A model generated the notes under the pieces. That model did no database searches. It was not told where the DNA came from and was given only the letters and a program-made list of their open reading frames with translations. The position numbers and the translations under genes were made by a program. A stretch of DNA of 64,000 nucleotides from contig NZ_BSDD01000001.1 in assembly GCF_030268065.1 (NCBI RefSeq), forward strand, positions 744,001-808,000, given 5' to 3'. The stretch comes from Geothrix rubra. GTDB lineage: Bacteria > Acidobacteriota > Holophagae > Holophagales > Holophagaceae. How positions within the stretch are numbered: the first letter of the stretch is position 1; the number at the start of each line of letters is the position of its first letter. Shown here piece by piece: positions 44,136 through 51,954 of the stretch.

Positions 44136-45704
44136 TCACGGCGCCAGCGTCCAGCCCCGCATGCCCGGCCAGTAGCCGAAGGGCTGGCCCAGGGGATTGA
44201 ACGCCACCCCGCGAAGGCCTGGGCTCGCGATGTACCGGGTGACGTTGTAGGTCAGGGGGATCACCGGGCGGTCCCGCCACAGGATGTCGGCGATGCGGCG
44301 GTAGATCCGCTTCCGCGCCTCCGGATCCACGGTGTGCTGGCCCGCATCGAACAGGCGGTCCACTTCCGGGTTCAGGTAGGCGCTGACGTTGGCCCCGCTG
44401 TGGAGGCCATCCTTCGTGAAGAGCGGGCTGTCGTCGTTCGGGTCCAGACCCGTGGTCCACCCGTAGCTCCAGAAATCCCCGACGTGGGCCGCCGACTTCC
44501 GGCCCAGCTCGTCGAAGGACACCGGCCGGATCTCGATCCGCATCCCGACTTTCGCGGCGCGGGCCACCAGGAGGTGGGTCACGCTGTGCAGGCCGGCCTC
44601 CTGCTGCTCGTAGGCCACGAGGTCCAGGGTACGACCCGCGGCGTCATGGCGGAGTCCATCGGCCCCCATCCGCCAGCCGGCAGCGTCCAGGAGGGCCCGG
44701 GCGCGGCTGAGGCGCGGCAGGGGACGCGGGGTGGGGTCGTAGGCCCAGCCTTCCGGGGGCCAGAAGGAGGTGGCCAGACGGGTCCCGAAGAATTGCCGGC
44801 CGCGGGACAGCTGTTCCCAGGGCACCAGCTCCGCCAGGGCCTGCCGGAGGCGCACGTCCCCCAGCAGGCTCCGCTTCGGATCGCAATTGAGGAAGAAGGC
44901 GTTGAACGCCGCCTGGGGGGCCGCGTAGGCCCGCAGCACCCCGCCCAGGATGGCCCCGTGGCGCACCAGGTAATGGCTCAGGGAGCCCACGGGACACAGC
45001 TGGAGGTCGCCGGCCACCAGGGCCTCGCGGACCTGCTTGAGGGCGGTGATGCTCTTGAGCTCGAAGGCCGGCCAGGCGCCCGGGTGGGGCCCATGGTACC
45101 CGCCCCACCGCTCCAGCCGGACCTCCGTCTTCGTGGCCTGTCCCACCACGCGGTAGGGACCCGAACCCACGGGGGCGAAGTTGACGGGGGCCGACTCGGG
45201 ACTGGACCCCATGAGGTAGTGGCGTCGCGGGACGGGAATGAAGTTGTAGAGATCCGACATCAGCGTGCCCCTCGGTTCGGCCAGGTCGATCCTGACCGTG
45301 AGCGGGCCCACCGCTTCCAGGCGATCCAGGCTGCGCACCCCGGGGACCGTGTCCGCGATCGCCCGCACCTGGGGCAGCCTGAGCATCCGCCAGGTGAAGA
45401 CCAGATCCTCGGCCTCGATGGGGCTGCCATCCTGCCAGGTCAGCCCGGGTCGCAGGTGGAGCAGGACCTCCCGCCCTCCCCGGCGGATCTCCCAGCCCTG
45501 GAGCAGCTCCGGGATGAACTGTCCGTGGTCATCCAGCGTCACCAGGCGATCGAAGAGCAGGTCGAGCACCTGCACATCCGTGTCCCGGGCCACCAGCAGC
45601 GGATTCAGGGTGGTCCAATCGTCCAGACCGACGCGGATGGGCTCCGCAGCCCGGAGCGTGAGCACCGCGCAGAGGATGAGCAGCATGGACCGGAGACGCG
45701 CCAT
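44136..45704 (-). CDS. Family-5 extracellular solute-binding protein (peptide type), first copy
   Basis: 522-residue periplasmic binding protein with a signal peptide (RSMLLILCAVLTLRAAEP). Motifs LRPGLTWQDGSPIEAEDLV, FAPVGSGPYRV, FFLNCDPKRSLLGDVRLRQ and WTTGLDPNDDSPLF align with the downstream copy. It lies between the thioredoxin-like gene (36 bases upstream) and its paralogue. The pair is likely the result of a tandem duplication followed by divergence. The ligand is unknown; family members bind peptides, nickel or haem. Confidence 0.88.
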   Translation of the reverse strand: MARLRSMLLILCAVLTLRAAEPIRVGLDDWTTLNPLLVARDTDVQVLDLLFDRLVTLDDHGQFIPELLQGWEIRRGGREVLLHLRPGLTWQDGSPIEAEDLVFTWRMLRLPQVRAIADTVPGVRSLDRLEAVGPLTVRIDLAEPRGTLMSDLYNFIPVPRRHYLMGSSPESAPVNFAPVGSGPYRVVGQATKTEVRLERWGGYHGPHPGAWPAFELKSITALKQVREALVAGDLQLCPVGSLSHYLVRHGAILGGVLRAYAAPQAAFNAFFLNCDPKRSLLGDVRLRQALAELVPWEQLSRGRQFFGTRLATSFWPPEGWAYDPTPRPLPRLSRARALLDAAGWRMGADGLRHDAAGRTLDLVAYEQQEAGLHSVTHLLVARAAKVGMRIEIRPVSFDELGRKSAAHVGDFWSYGWTTGLDPNDDSPLFTKDGLHSGANVSAYLNPEVDRLFDAGQHTVDPEARKRIYRRIADILWRDRPVIPLTYNVTRYIASPGLRGVAFNPLGQPFGYWPGMRGWTLAP

Positions 45705-45740
45705 GCCCTTTCCATCGGCAGATCCCCGCCCGTGGTGAGT

Positions 45741-46325
45741 TCAGAAGGCCAGGGAACCCTTCTCCACCAGGTCCACCAGGGCCTCGGCCATCCGCTGGCC
45801 CGCCTTGGGAGGGGTCTCCACGATGGTGCCCACCAGCTTCTGGCCCCCGCCCGGCTGGAGGGCGAAAAGGTAGAAGGTGGGCACCCGGTTCACCGGCTGG
45901 GGCGGGCAGCCCTTGGGCCAGGCCGAGGCCTCCAGCTTCTTGTCCCGGTACACGCCCAGGTAGTGCACCTCGATGAAGGGATTGGGATCCGATTCGAGCG
46001 CCAGCAGGTCCGGCAGTTCCCGCTGGCTGTCGCCGCACCAGGAGCCGAACACGGCCACCAGGGTGAGCGGCTGTTTCACGGCCTTCCAGCGGGCGCGGAG
46101 GGCGTCCGGAACCTGCGCCGCCGCGGTGGCATCCCGGAAGACCGCCCGGTGGGCCAGGATGGCCGGGCGGGTGGTGGCCCCCAGCAGGAGGGGCTGGTGG
46201 TCCTTCGCGTCGCAGGGGAGCTCTCCGGCCTTGGCCGGGGGAACCATGGGTGGGGGCGTGGCGGGCTGGGCCCCGAGCAGGGTGGCCGTGAGCAGGGTTG
46301 CCGTGAGCGGGAAGGCGGATGTCAT
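45741..46325 (-). CDS. Secreted thioredoxin-like protein with monothiol WCGDS site
   Basis: 194-residue protein. A short hydrophobic N-terminus (FPLTATLLTATLLGAQ) looks like a signal peptide. The fold is thioredoxin-like: AVFGSWCGDSQRELPDLLAL with W96-C97-G98-D99-S100 in place of the usual CxxC, and the cis-proline segment NRVPTFYLF. A second cysteine in the second half (KGCPPQ) and C38 near the N-terminus remain. With one active-site cysteine it cannot work as a standard disulfide oxidoreductase. It is first in a likely operon with the two solute-binding proteins. Confidence 0.8.
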   Translation of the reverse strand: MTSAFPLTATLLTATLLGAQPATPPPMVPPAKAGELPCDAKDHQPLLLGATTRPAILAHRAVFRDATAAAQVPDALRARWKAVKQPLTLVAVFGSWCGDSQRELPDLLALESDPNPFIEVHYLGVYRDKKLEASAWPKGCPPQPVNRVPTFYLFALQPGGGQKLVGTIVETPPKAGQRMAEALVDLVEKGSLAF

Positions 46326-46363
46326 GGGCGGCTCCTGGGGCCCATGCTACTCCCGCGATAAAC

Positions 46364-46392
46364 TTGACTCAATCACTCAGGAATACTAGGCT
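46364..46392 (+). promoter_or_regulatory. Candidate promoter for the Rrf2 regulator
   Basis: TTGACT (46364-46369), a 17-base spacer, then TAGGCT (46387-46392), in the 84-base divergent region between the thioredoxin-like and Rrf2 genes. The -35 is good, the -10 weak. The region around it is AT-rich relative to the surroundings. Rrf2 proteins often repress their own promoter, so a regulator site overlapping this segment is plausible but no clean palindrome is seen. Confidence 0.45.
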
Positions 46393-46409
46393 GAGCCTGG
46401 AGTTGTCCC

Positions 46410-46916
46410 GTGAAGATCTCGGCCCGAGGCAGGTACAGCATGCAGGCCCTGTTCGACCTGGCCCACCACAGCCACGGCCAGCCGGTCCCCCTCCACGTCA
46501 TCGCCGAACGCCAGAAGCTCTCCCTGCCCTTCCTGGAGCAGATCTTCAACAAGCTCAAGAAGGCCGGCATCGTGGCCAGCGTGCGCGGCCCCAAGGGTGG
46601 CTACATCCTCACGCGCCCCTGCAACCAGGTCAGCGTGGGCGAGGTGCTGCGCCTCACGGACAGCAGCTTCTATGCCGCCGCCAAGGAGGATCCCCAGAGC
46701 GCGAATCGGGTCCTGATGGCCGACGAGAAGATGAGCCGCATGCTCTGGAACCGGCTGTCCGACCACATCTCCGCCTTCATGGAGAAGGTCACCTTCGCGG
46801 ACCTCTGCTCCGAGACGGACAGCAACACCTGCCCGGACTGCACCTGCCCGGAGTACGTGAAGGACGTCCAGGGCCAGATCACGCGGGGCGAGCGCCGAGC
46901 CTGCGGCGTCATGTGA
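46410..46916 (+). CDS. Rrf2-family transcriptional regulator (IscR-like, cysteine-rich)
   Basis: 168-residue regulator with an N-terminal winged helix (MKISARGRYSMQALFDLA, LEQIFNKLKKAGIV, RGPKGGYIL). The C-terminal half carries cysteines C133, C141, C144, C146 and C165. Three cysteines hold an Fe-S cluster in IscR; the order here (C-x7-C-x2-C-x-C) is denser and may bind a cluster or metal. It starts with GTG 46410, with a GGAG ribosome site. Candidate roles are iron-sulfur or redox sensing; neighbouring ttcA needs an Fe-S cluster, which fits. Confidence 0.88.
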   Translation: MKISARGRYSMQALFDLAHHSHGQPVPLHVIAERQKLSLPFLEQIFNKLKKAGIVASVRGPKGGYILTRPCNQVSVGEVLRLTDSSFYAAAKEDPQSANRVLMADEKMSRMLWNRLSDHISAFMEKVTFADLCSETDSNTCPDCTCPEYVKDVQGQITRGERRACGVM

Positions 46917-46927
46917 GTTAATGCTGT

Positions 46928-46972
46928 CCAAGGGGGACCGCCCGGCCCTGCGGGCCTCTGCGTCCCCCCTTG
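46928..46972 (+). terminator. Long nested hairpin after the Rrf2 gene
   Basis: CCAAGGGGGAC (46928-46938) pairs perfectly with GTCCCCCTTGG (46962-46972), and inside the loop GGCCC-TGC-GGGCC (46944-46956) can form a second stem. It begins 12 bases after the regulator's stop codon and ends about 38 bases before ttcA. No T-run follows, so it may be a stop signal of the non-classical kind, an mRNA end protector, or a structured leader of ttcA. Confidence 0.5.
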
Positions 46973-47009
46973 GAACCCCCGCCTCGAAGTCGGGCGAAGC
47001 CCTCCTTCG

Positions 47010-47885
47010 ATGCCCTTTCCTAGATGGTTACGCGTGAGCAACCCCTGCGCCCTTCCCAGCCTGGCCCTGCCCCCGACCGAGGCTGACCTCCAGGCGCTGC
47101 CCCGGCTGGAGCGGAAGCTCGCCCGTCGCGTGGGCGAGACCAATGCCGCCTACAGGCTGATCGAGGATGGCGACCGCATTCTCGTGGCCGTGAGCGGCGG
47201 CAAAGATTCATGGGCCCTGCTGGACATCCTGGAGCGCCTGCGCAAGCGGGCCCCGGTGACCTTCGCCGTGGAGGCCGTCACGGTGGATCCCGGCTTCCCC
47301 CAGTTCAACCCCGATCCCATCGCCGAGACCTGCGAGCGCCTGGGCGTGCCGCACCACATCATCCCGGCGCCCATCGACAAGATGGTGCGCACCAAGCCGG
47401 AAGAGCTGCCCTGCATCATCTGCTCGCGGTTGCGGCGGGGCGTGCTCTACTCCTTCGCCAAGCAGCACGGCCACTCGAAGATCGCCCTGGGCCACCACCT
47501 GGACGACCTGCTGGAGACGCTGCTCATCAACCTTTTCTTCGAGGGGCGCCTCAGCACCATGCCCCTGCGCCTGGTGAGCGACGACGGCGCCAACACCGTC
47601 ATCCGGCCCCTGGGCACCTGCGAGGAGAAGGACCTGCAGCGCTACGCCTGGCTGCGCGGTTTCCCCATCGTGCCCTGCGGCTGTCCCCTCTGCGGCTGCT
47701 CAAGCCTGGAGAGCCGCCGCAAGCAGGTGAAGGAGCTCATCGCCGCCATGGAGCCCAGCATCCCCCGTCTCAAGGCCTCCATGCTCGGCGCCATGGGCAA
47801 CGTGAAGCTGAGCCACCTGCTGGACCTGAACCTCGGCGCCCTCAGCGCCAGGGGCGTGGACGAAGCCGTGGAGCGGCTGGGCTAA
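47010..47885 (+). CDS. ttcA: tRNA 2-thiocytidine synthetase TtcA
   Basis: 291-residue PP-loop enzyme that thiolates C32 of tRNA using ATP and a [4Fe-4S] cluster. The PP-loop SGGKDS is at residues 62-67; cluster cysteines C135/C138 (PCIICSRLRRG) and C223 (VPCGCPLCG) are in place, with GHHLDDLLETLLIN also conserved. ATG 47010 and GTG 47034 are both possible starts and neither has a strong ribosome site. The stop overlaps that of the convergent tetR gene by 4 bases. Confidence 0.92.
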   Translation: MPFPRWLRVSNPCALPSLALPPTEADLQALPRLERKLARRVGETNAAYRLIEDGDRILVAVSGGKDSWALLDILERLRKRAPVTFAVEAVTVDPGFPQFNPDPIAETCERLGVPHHIIPAPIDKMVRTKPEELPCIICSRLRRGVLYSFAKQHGHSKIALGHHLDDLLETLLINLFFEGRLSTMPLRLVSDDGANTVIRPLGTCEEKDLQRYAWLRGFPIVPCGCPLCGCSSLESRRKQVKELIAAMEPSIPRLKASMLGAMGNVKLSHLLDLNLGALSARGVDEAVERLG

Positions 47886-48484
47886 CCGGAACGCTGCCCG
47901 GCGCACAGCCCGTCCATCATCAGCTGCCACACGTCGTTGTACGCCGTGTCGATGGCCGGATCGGCCCACTCGGCCGCGTGGGCCGGGTGGTGGAACCGTG
48001 ACGTGGCGGACAGCACTGCCCGGCCGGCGGCCACGGGGTCGACCTTGCGGAACGTGCCTTCCTCCACGCCGGCGCGGATGACCATCGCGGTCAGCCCAAC
48101 CAACTCGTCCACGTGGGTGGCGACCGCGGACTTGGCGCCGCCCACCAGCGTCCGGTAGGCGGCGAGCAGTTCCGGGTCGTCGGCGGCCCGGCGGCGCTTG
48201 ACGGAGATCAGCGCGTCGAAGAGCTGCCGCAACCGCTGTGGGGCCGGGCCTGGCCGAGCGGCGATGGCTCGTAACGGGGCCATGATTCCTTCCAACCACC
48301 GGCCGATGATCAGATCCCTCAGTTCGGCCTTGTTCGCCACGTGCCGGTAGACGGCCGCATGGCTCACGCCCAGGGCTCGGGCCACGTCCACCACGGTCGC
48401 CTTGGCCGGGCCGAAGCGGCGGAGGACGTCCTCGGCCGCGACCAGGATCTGCTCGCGGGTGAGCGGGGCATCAGCGGGGGGCAT
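47882..48484 (-). CDS. TetR-family regulator
   Basis: 200-residue regulator. The N-terminal helix-turn-helix is clear: REQILVAAEDVLRRFG then TVVDVARALGVSHAAVYRHV. The C-terminal ligand domain has no recognised specificity. It follows the aldo/keto reductase by 69 bases in the same direction, so it probably controls that operon through the AT-rich promoter at 49489-49533. Tail-to-tail overlap with ttcA. Confidence 0.88.
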   Translation of the reverse strand: MPPADAPLTREQILVAAEDVLRRFGPAKATVVDVARALGVSHAAVYRHVANKAELRDLIIGRWLEGIMAPLRAIAARPGPAPQRLRQLFDALISVKRRRAADDPELLAAYRTLVGGAKSAVATHVDELVGLTAMVIRAGVEEGTFRKVDPVAAGRAVLSATSRFHHPAHAAEWADPAIDTAYNDVWQLMMDGLCAGQRSG

Positions 48485-48553
48485 GGGAGCCTCTCGACAC
48501 GTGGGCTCCCACTCCCGGAAATCCTGGAGCGGGGAGCAGAGAACCTGCCTCCA

Positions 48554-49447
48554 TCAGTGCCCCCCCGCCACTGGCGGAGAGTCGATGCCATCCAACTCCG
48601 CCAGGGTTGCCGGCGACAGCTTCAACTGCCCGGCGGCCAAGTTCTCGCGGAGGTGGACAACCGACGAGGTGCCAGGGATCAACAGGATGTTGGGAGACCG
48701 GTGCAGCAGCCACGCAAGCGCCACCTGCATCGGCGTGGCCCCGAGCCGGGTCGCGACATCCGACAGTGTGGACGACTGCAGCGGCGTGAACCCGCCGAGC
48801 GGGAAGAATGGCACGTACGGGATCCCCTGCCGGGCCAGGTCGTCGATCAGGGCGTCGTCGTGGCGGCAGGCCAGGTTGTAGTTGTTCTGCACGCATACGA
48901 TGTCGGTGATCGCCTGTGCCTCGGCGATCTGGGCGGCCGTGACGTTGCTCAGGCCGATGTGGCGGATCAGTCCCTTGCGCCGGAGGTCGGCCAGCACCTC
49001 CACCTGTTTGGCGATCGATCCCTCCTTGGGGCCGTGGACCGATCCCATCGCGCGGTAGTTGACGATGTCGAGCGCGTCCAGGCCCAGGTTGCGGAGGTTG
49101 TCATGGACGGCGGCGGTCAGGTCTTCGGGGGAGATGGCTGGCTGCCACGACTTGTCAGACGGCCGGCGGGCTCCAAGCTTGGTGACGATCACCAGTCCCT
49201 CTGGGTACGGATGAAGGGCCTTCCGGATGATCCTATTGGTAACGTGCGGGCCGTAGAAGTCGGCCGTGTCGATATGGTTCACGCCAGCCGCGACGGCCTC
49301 GCGGAGGACGGAGATGGCGCCGTCCGGGTTCTTGGGCGGCCCCCACACGCCGGGGCCGGCCAATTGCATCGCGCCGTAGCCTATCCGTTGGACCGTCAAT
49401 GACGTCGCGGGGAAGACGAACCGGCCGCCGAGCTTGGCTTCACTCAT
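48554..49447 (-). CDS. Aldo/keto reductase family oxidoreductase
   Basis: 297-residue TIM-barrel oxidoreductase using NADPH. HIDTADFYGPHVTNRII carries the catalytic D and Y; VTKLGARRP carries the lysine. The usual catalytic histidine (IHWP-type) is replaced by VNYRAMG, as in the YdbC-like subgroup. IGLSNVTAAQIAEA and the nucleotide-binding LLIPGTSSVVHLREN are typical. ATG 49447 follows AGGAG. It is first in an operon with tetR; probable role is reduction of toxic carbonyls or secondary substrates. Confidence 0.9.
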   Translation of the reverse strand: MSEAKLGGRFVFPATSLTVQRIGYGAMQLAGPGVWGPPKNPDGAISVLREAVAAGVNHIDTADFYGPHVTNRIIRKALHPYPEGLVIVTKLGARRPSDKSWQPAISPEDLTAAVHDNLRNLGLDALDIVNYRAMGSVHGPKEGSIAKQVEVLADLRRKGLIRHIGLSNVTAAQIAEAQAITDIVCVQNNYNLACRHDDALIDDLARQGIPYVPFFPLGGFTPLQSSTLSDVATRLGATPMQVALAWLLHRSPNILLIPGTSSVVHLRENLAAGQLKLSPATLAELDGIDSPPVAGGH

Positions 49448-49488
49448 GGGAATTGCTCCTTTCCTGTGCTGACACGAACACACAGGAG

Positions 49489-49533
49489 AGGATAGGCAAC
49501 AAGTTACAAAAGTCAAATATTGAAACCTGTAAC
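49489..49533 (-). promoter_or_regulatory. AKR-tetR promoter with overlapping GTTACA/TGTAAC inverted repeat
   Basis: Minus-strand TTGACT (49516-49511), a 16-base spacer and TATCCT (49494-49489) form a good promoter. An inverted repeat GTTACA (49503-49508) with TGTAAC (49528-49533), 19 bases apart, brackets the -35 element. This position is right for a repressor such as the TetR protein encoded in the same operon. The stretch 49495-49560 is clearly more AT-rich than the surrounding genes. Confidence 0.6.
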
Positions 49534-49555
49534 CCGGAAAAGCCACAAACCATAG

Positions 49556-50746
49556 CTAATCCAGTCCCAGCCACAGCCCCTTGAGGTAGAACCCCTCGGG
49601 GTGGTTGAGCGCATAGGGATGGTCCGCGGGCTGGCCCAGGTGGGCGAGGACGCGGGCTTCCCGGCCGGCCTCGAGGAGGGCGGTCCAGACGGCCTCCTGG
49701 AAGCGGGCGCGGTCCAGGTGCTGGCTGCAGGAGAAGACCCACAGCAGGCCGCCGGGGGCGGTGGCGCGGGCGCCGAGGCGGAAGACATCCTTGTAGGCCT
49801 TGAAAGCCTTGTCCACGTCCTTGCGCTGCTTGGCGAAGGCCGGCGGGTCCACGATGACGCGGTCCCAGGCACCCGGTTCCAGCTGCCGCATCAGCTCGAA
49901 GGCATCGCCCTCCAGGCGCAGGTGGGCGGCGGGATCCAGGCCGTTGGCGGCCCAGTCGCGCTCGGCCTGGTCCAGGGCCGGGGCGCTGATGTCGAGCGTG
50001 GCCACTTCGGTCGCGCCGCCCAGGCCGGCGTGGATGCTGAAGCCGCCGGTGTAGCCGAAGGCGTTGAGCACCCGGCAGCCCTCGGCGTGGGACCCCACCT
50101 GCAGCCGGTGGGCCCGCTGGTCCAGGAAGAAGCCCGTCTTCTGGCCGCGCAGCAGGTCCACGCTGAGCTTCGCCGCGCCCTCATGCACCGTCACGGGTCC
50201 CGCCAGGCTGCCCTTCAGCAGGCGGTTCACGGGGTCCAGCCCCTCCTCGCGGCGGCCGGACTGGCTGCGCTCCACGAAGGCCGTGAGGCCCTCGCGCTTC
50301 GCGATCTCCCACAGCACGGGCCACCAGGCATCCCGCAGGGCCTCCAGGCCCGCCGTCCCCACCTGGATCACCAGGGCGTGGGCGTAGCGGTCCACCACCA
50401 GGCCCGGCAGGCCATCGCCCTCGCCGAAGACCCAGCGGCAGCCGCCCTGGGGATCCCAGAGGTCCAGGGTCTTCCGCAGGGCCAGGGCCGATTCGAAGCG
50501 GGCGCGGAAGAAGGCCTGGTCCAGGGGGCCGTCGTCGAAGCGGAAGATCCGCGCCGCCAGGGGGTTCGTGGCGCTGGCGGTGCCCACGCCCAGCACGCTC
50601 CCTGAATCGTCCGCCACGCGCACCACGGGCGCCTGGGCCGGGGCCGCCTGGGCCCCACTGTAGATCCAGGGGTGCCGCTTGGAGAGCAGGGCCTCCTTGC
50701 CGGGCTTGAGGCGGAGCAGCGGGTAGGGCCAGCGCGGGGTGTCCAT
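49556..50746 (-). CDS. rlmI: 23S rRNA m5C methyltransferase RlmI-like (class I SAM)
   Basis: 396-residue RNA methyltransferase. An N-terminal PUA-like domain (LLRLKPGKEALLSKRHPWIYSGA) precedes a middle EEHEH-type region (GDGLPGLVVDRY) and a SAM-binding Rossmann domain: GCRVLNAFGYTGGFSIHA, VIVDPPAFAK and the catalytic cysteine in FSCSQHLD. The RlmI family methylates C1962 of 23S rRNA. The start codon at 50746 lies exactly six bases from a palindromic TACCCT and has no strong ribosome site. Confidence 0.9.
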   Translation of the reverse strand: MDTPRWPYPLLRLKPGKEALLSKRHPWIYSGAQAAPAQAPVVRVADDSGSVLGVGTASATNPLAARIFRFDDGPLDQAFFRARFESALALRKTLDLWDPQGGCRWVFGEGDGLPGLVVDRYAHALVIQVGTAGLEALRDAWWPVLWEIAKREGLTAFVERSQSGRREEGLDPVNRLLKGSLAGPVTVHEGAAKLSVDLLRGQKTGFFLDQRAHRLQVGSHAEGCRVLNAFGYTGGFSIHAGLGGATEVATLDISAPALDQAERDWAANGLDPAAHLRLEGDAFELMRQLEPGAWDRVIVDPPAFAKQRKDVDKAFKAYKDVFRLGARATAPGGLLWVFSCSQHLDRARFQEAVWTALLEAGREARVLAHLGQPADHPYALNHPEGFYLKGLWLGLD

Positions 50747-50750
50747 GGAT

Positions 50751-50764
50751 CCAGGGTACCCTGG
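50751..50764. promoter_or_regulatory. 14-bp perfect palindrome giving symmetric TACCCT -10 elements for two divergent genes
   Basis: CCAGGGTACCCTGG is identical on both strands. On the plus strand TACCCT (50757-50762) is followed by six bases and ATG 50769. On the minus strand TACCCT (50758-50753) is followed by six bases and ATG 50746. The whole gap between the two start codons is only 22 bases, so any promoter must sit here. Transcripts would begin at or within a base or two of each ATG, that is, leaderless. A dimeric regulator site is the alternative reading. Confidence 0.6.
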
Positions 50765-50768
50765 GGCG

Positions 50769-51950
50769 ATGCGCACCGTCGTCCTTCTCGCCTCCCTCCT
50801 GCTGGCCCAGGTCCGGATCCCCGCGGCCCAGCCTCCCGTGGCGGAACCCGGGCCGGTGCTCGTCATCAGCGAGGATGGCCTGGGCGCCGACGAGTTCCGG
50901 CCGGACACCATGCCGCGGATGTGGGCCCTCGCGGAAGCGGGCCGCCGCGGCGCCGTGCTGCCCCCCTTCCCCGCCACGACCTTCAACGGCCACGTGACCC
51001 TGGCCACGGGCTGCTGGCCCGAGCACCACGGCGTGGTGGCCAATGCCTACGTCGAGCCCTCGGACCACCACCTGGTCCGGGCCGCCTCCCGCGTGGAGGA
51101 CATTCAGCGGGAGCCCCTCTGGGTGGCCGCCACCCGCAGCGGCGTGCGCACGGCGGTGTACCACTGGGTGGGAGCCACCGGCCCCTGGCAGGGCGTCTCC
51201 CCCTGGCGCATGCAGGCCTTCCGCCTGGGCCACCCCGACACCGAGGGCATGGCCTGGTGCGAGTCGGCCCTGGCGGACGGCGCGAAGTTGGTGATGGCCT
51301 ACCTCTCCGGCACCGATGAGGAGGGCCACCTGCACGGTCCCGGCAGCGCGGAGGTGAAGGCCAAGCTGAAGCAGCTGGATGATGAGCTGGCCCCCTGGCT
51401 CACGCGGCTGAGGGCCGAACATCCCGGTCTGCGCGTCCTCCTCACCGCGGACCACGGCATGGCGCCCATGCGCCACCGCATCTCCCTGCCGGAGGTGCTG
51501 GAGGGCCTCCCGGTGGAGCTGATCACCCACGGCGGCAGCGCCTACGTCTACCTCCAGCGGCCGGCGGATGCGCCGCGCGCCGCGGCCCGTCTGCGGAAGG
51601 CCGGCCTCACGGTGTGGCCCCGCGCCGAGGTGCCCGCCCGCTACCACCTGGGGGGGAGCGCCCGCGTGGGCGACCTCGTGGTGCTGGCGCCCGAGGGCAC
51701 CTGGCTCTCCCAGGCCCGTACCGCCCGCGAGGCCGCGACCGAACGCCACGGCCGAGCCGGAGCCCACGCCTACGTGCCGGAGGTCGCCGCCATGCGGGCC
51801 TGGCTCGTGGTGCTGGGCGACGGCCGGGGCCCCCTGGCCGACGTCCCCGCCTGGGACGTGGCCCCGACGGTGGCGCAGTGGCTGGGCATCCGCTGGGGCC
51901 AGGCCCCGGACGGACACGCCGTCGGCACGCTGCTGGAACCCTCCAGGTAG
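50769..51950 (+). CDS. Type I phosphodiesterase/nucleotide pyrophosphatase family (alkaline phosphatase superfamily)
   Basis: 393-residue secreted enzyme. The N-terminus MRTVVLLASLLLAQVRIPAAQ is a signal peptide. The catalytic nucleophile is T71 in PATTFNGHVTLATG; metal-ligand aspartates and histidines appear in ISEDGLGADEF, LSGTDEEGHLHGP and LLTADHGMAPM. The NPP family cleaves nucleotides, phospholipids or sugar phosphodiesters; substrate is not evident. Divergent from rlmI, sharing the 22-base promoter gap. Confidence 0.9.
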   Translation: MRTVVLLASLLLAQVRIPAAQPPVAEPGPVLVISEDGLGADEFRPDTMPRMWALAEAGRRGAVLPPFPATTFNGHVTLATGCWPEHHGVVANAYVEPSDHHLVRAASRVEDIQREPLWVAATRSGVRTAVYHWVGATGPWQGVSPWRMQAFRLGHPDTEGMAWCESALADGAKLVMAYLSGTDEEGHLHGPGSAEVKAKLKQLDDELAPWLTRLRAEHPGLRVLLTADHGMAPMRHRISLPEVLEGLPVELITHGGSAYVYLQRPADAPRAAARLRKAGLTVWPRAEVPARYHLGGSARVGDLVVLAPEGTWLSQARTAREAATERHGRAGAHAYVPEVAAMRAWLVVLGDGRGPLADVPAWDVAPTVAQWLGIRWGQAPDGHAVGTLLEPSR

Positions 51951-51954
51951 GACC

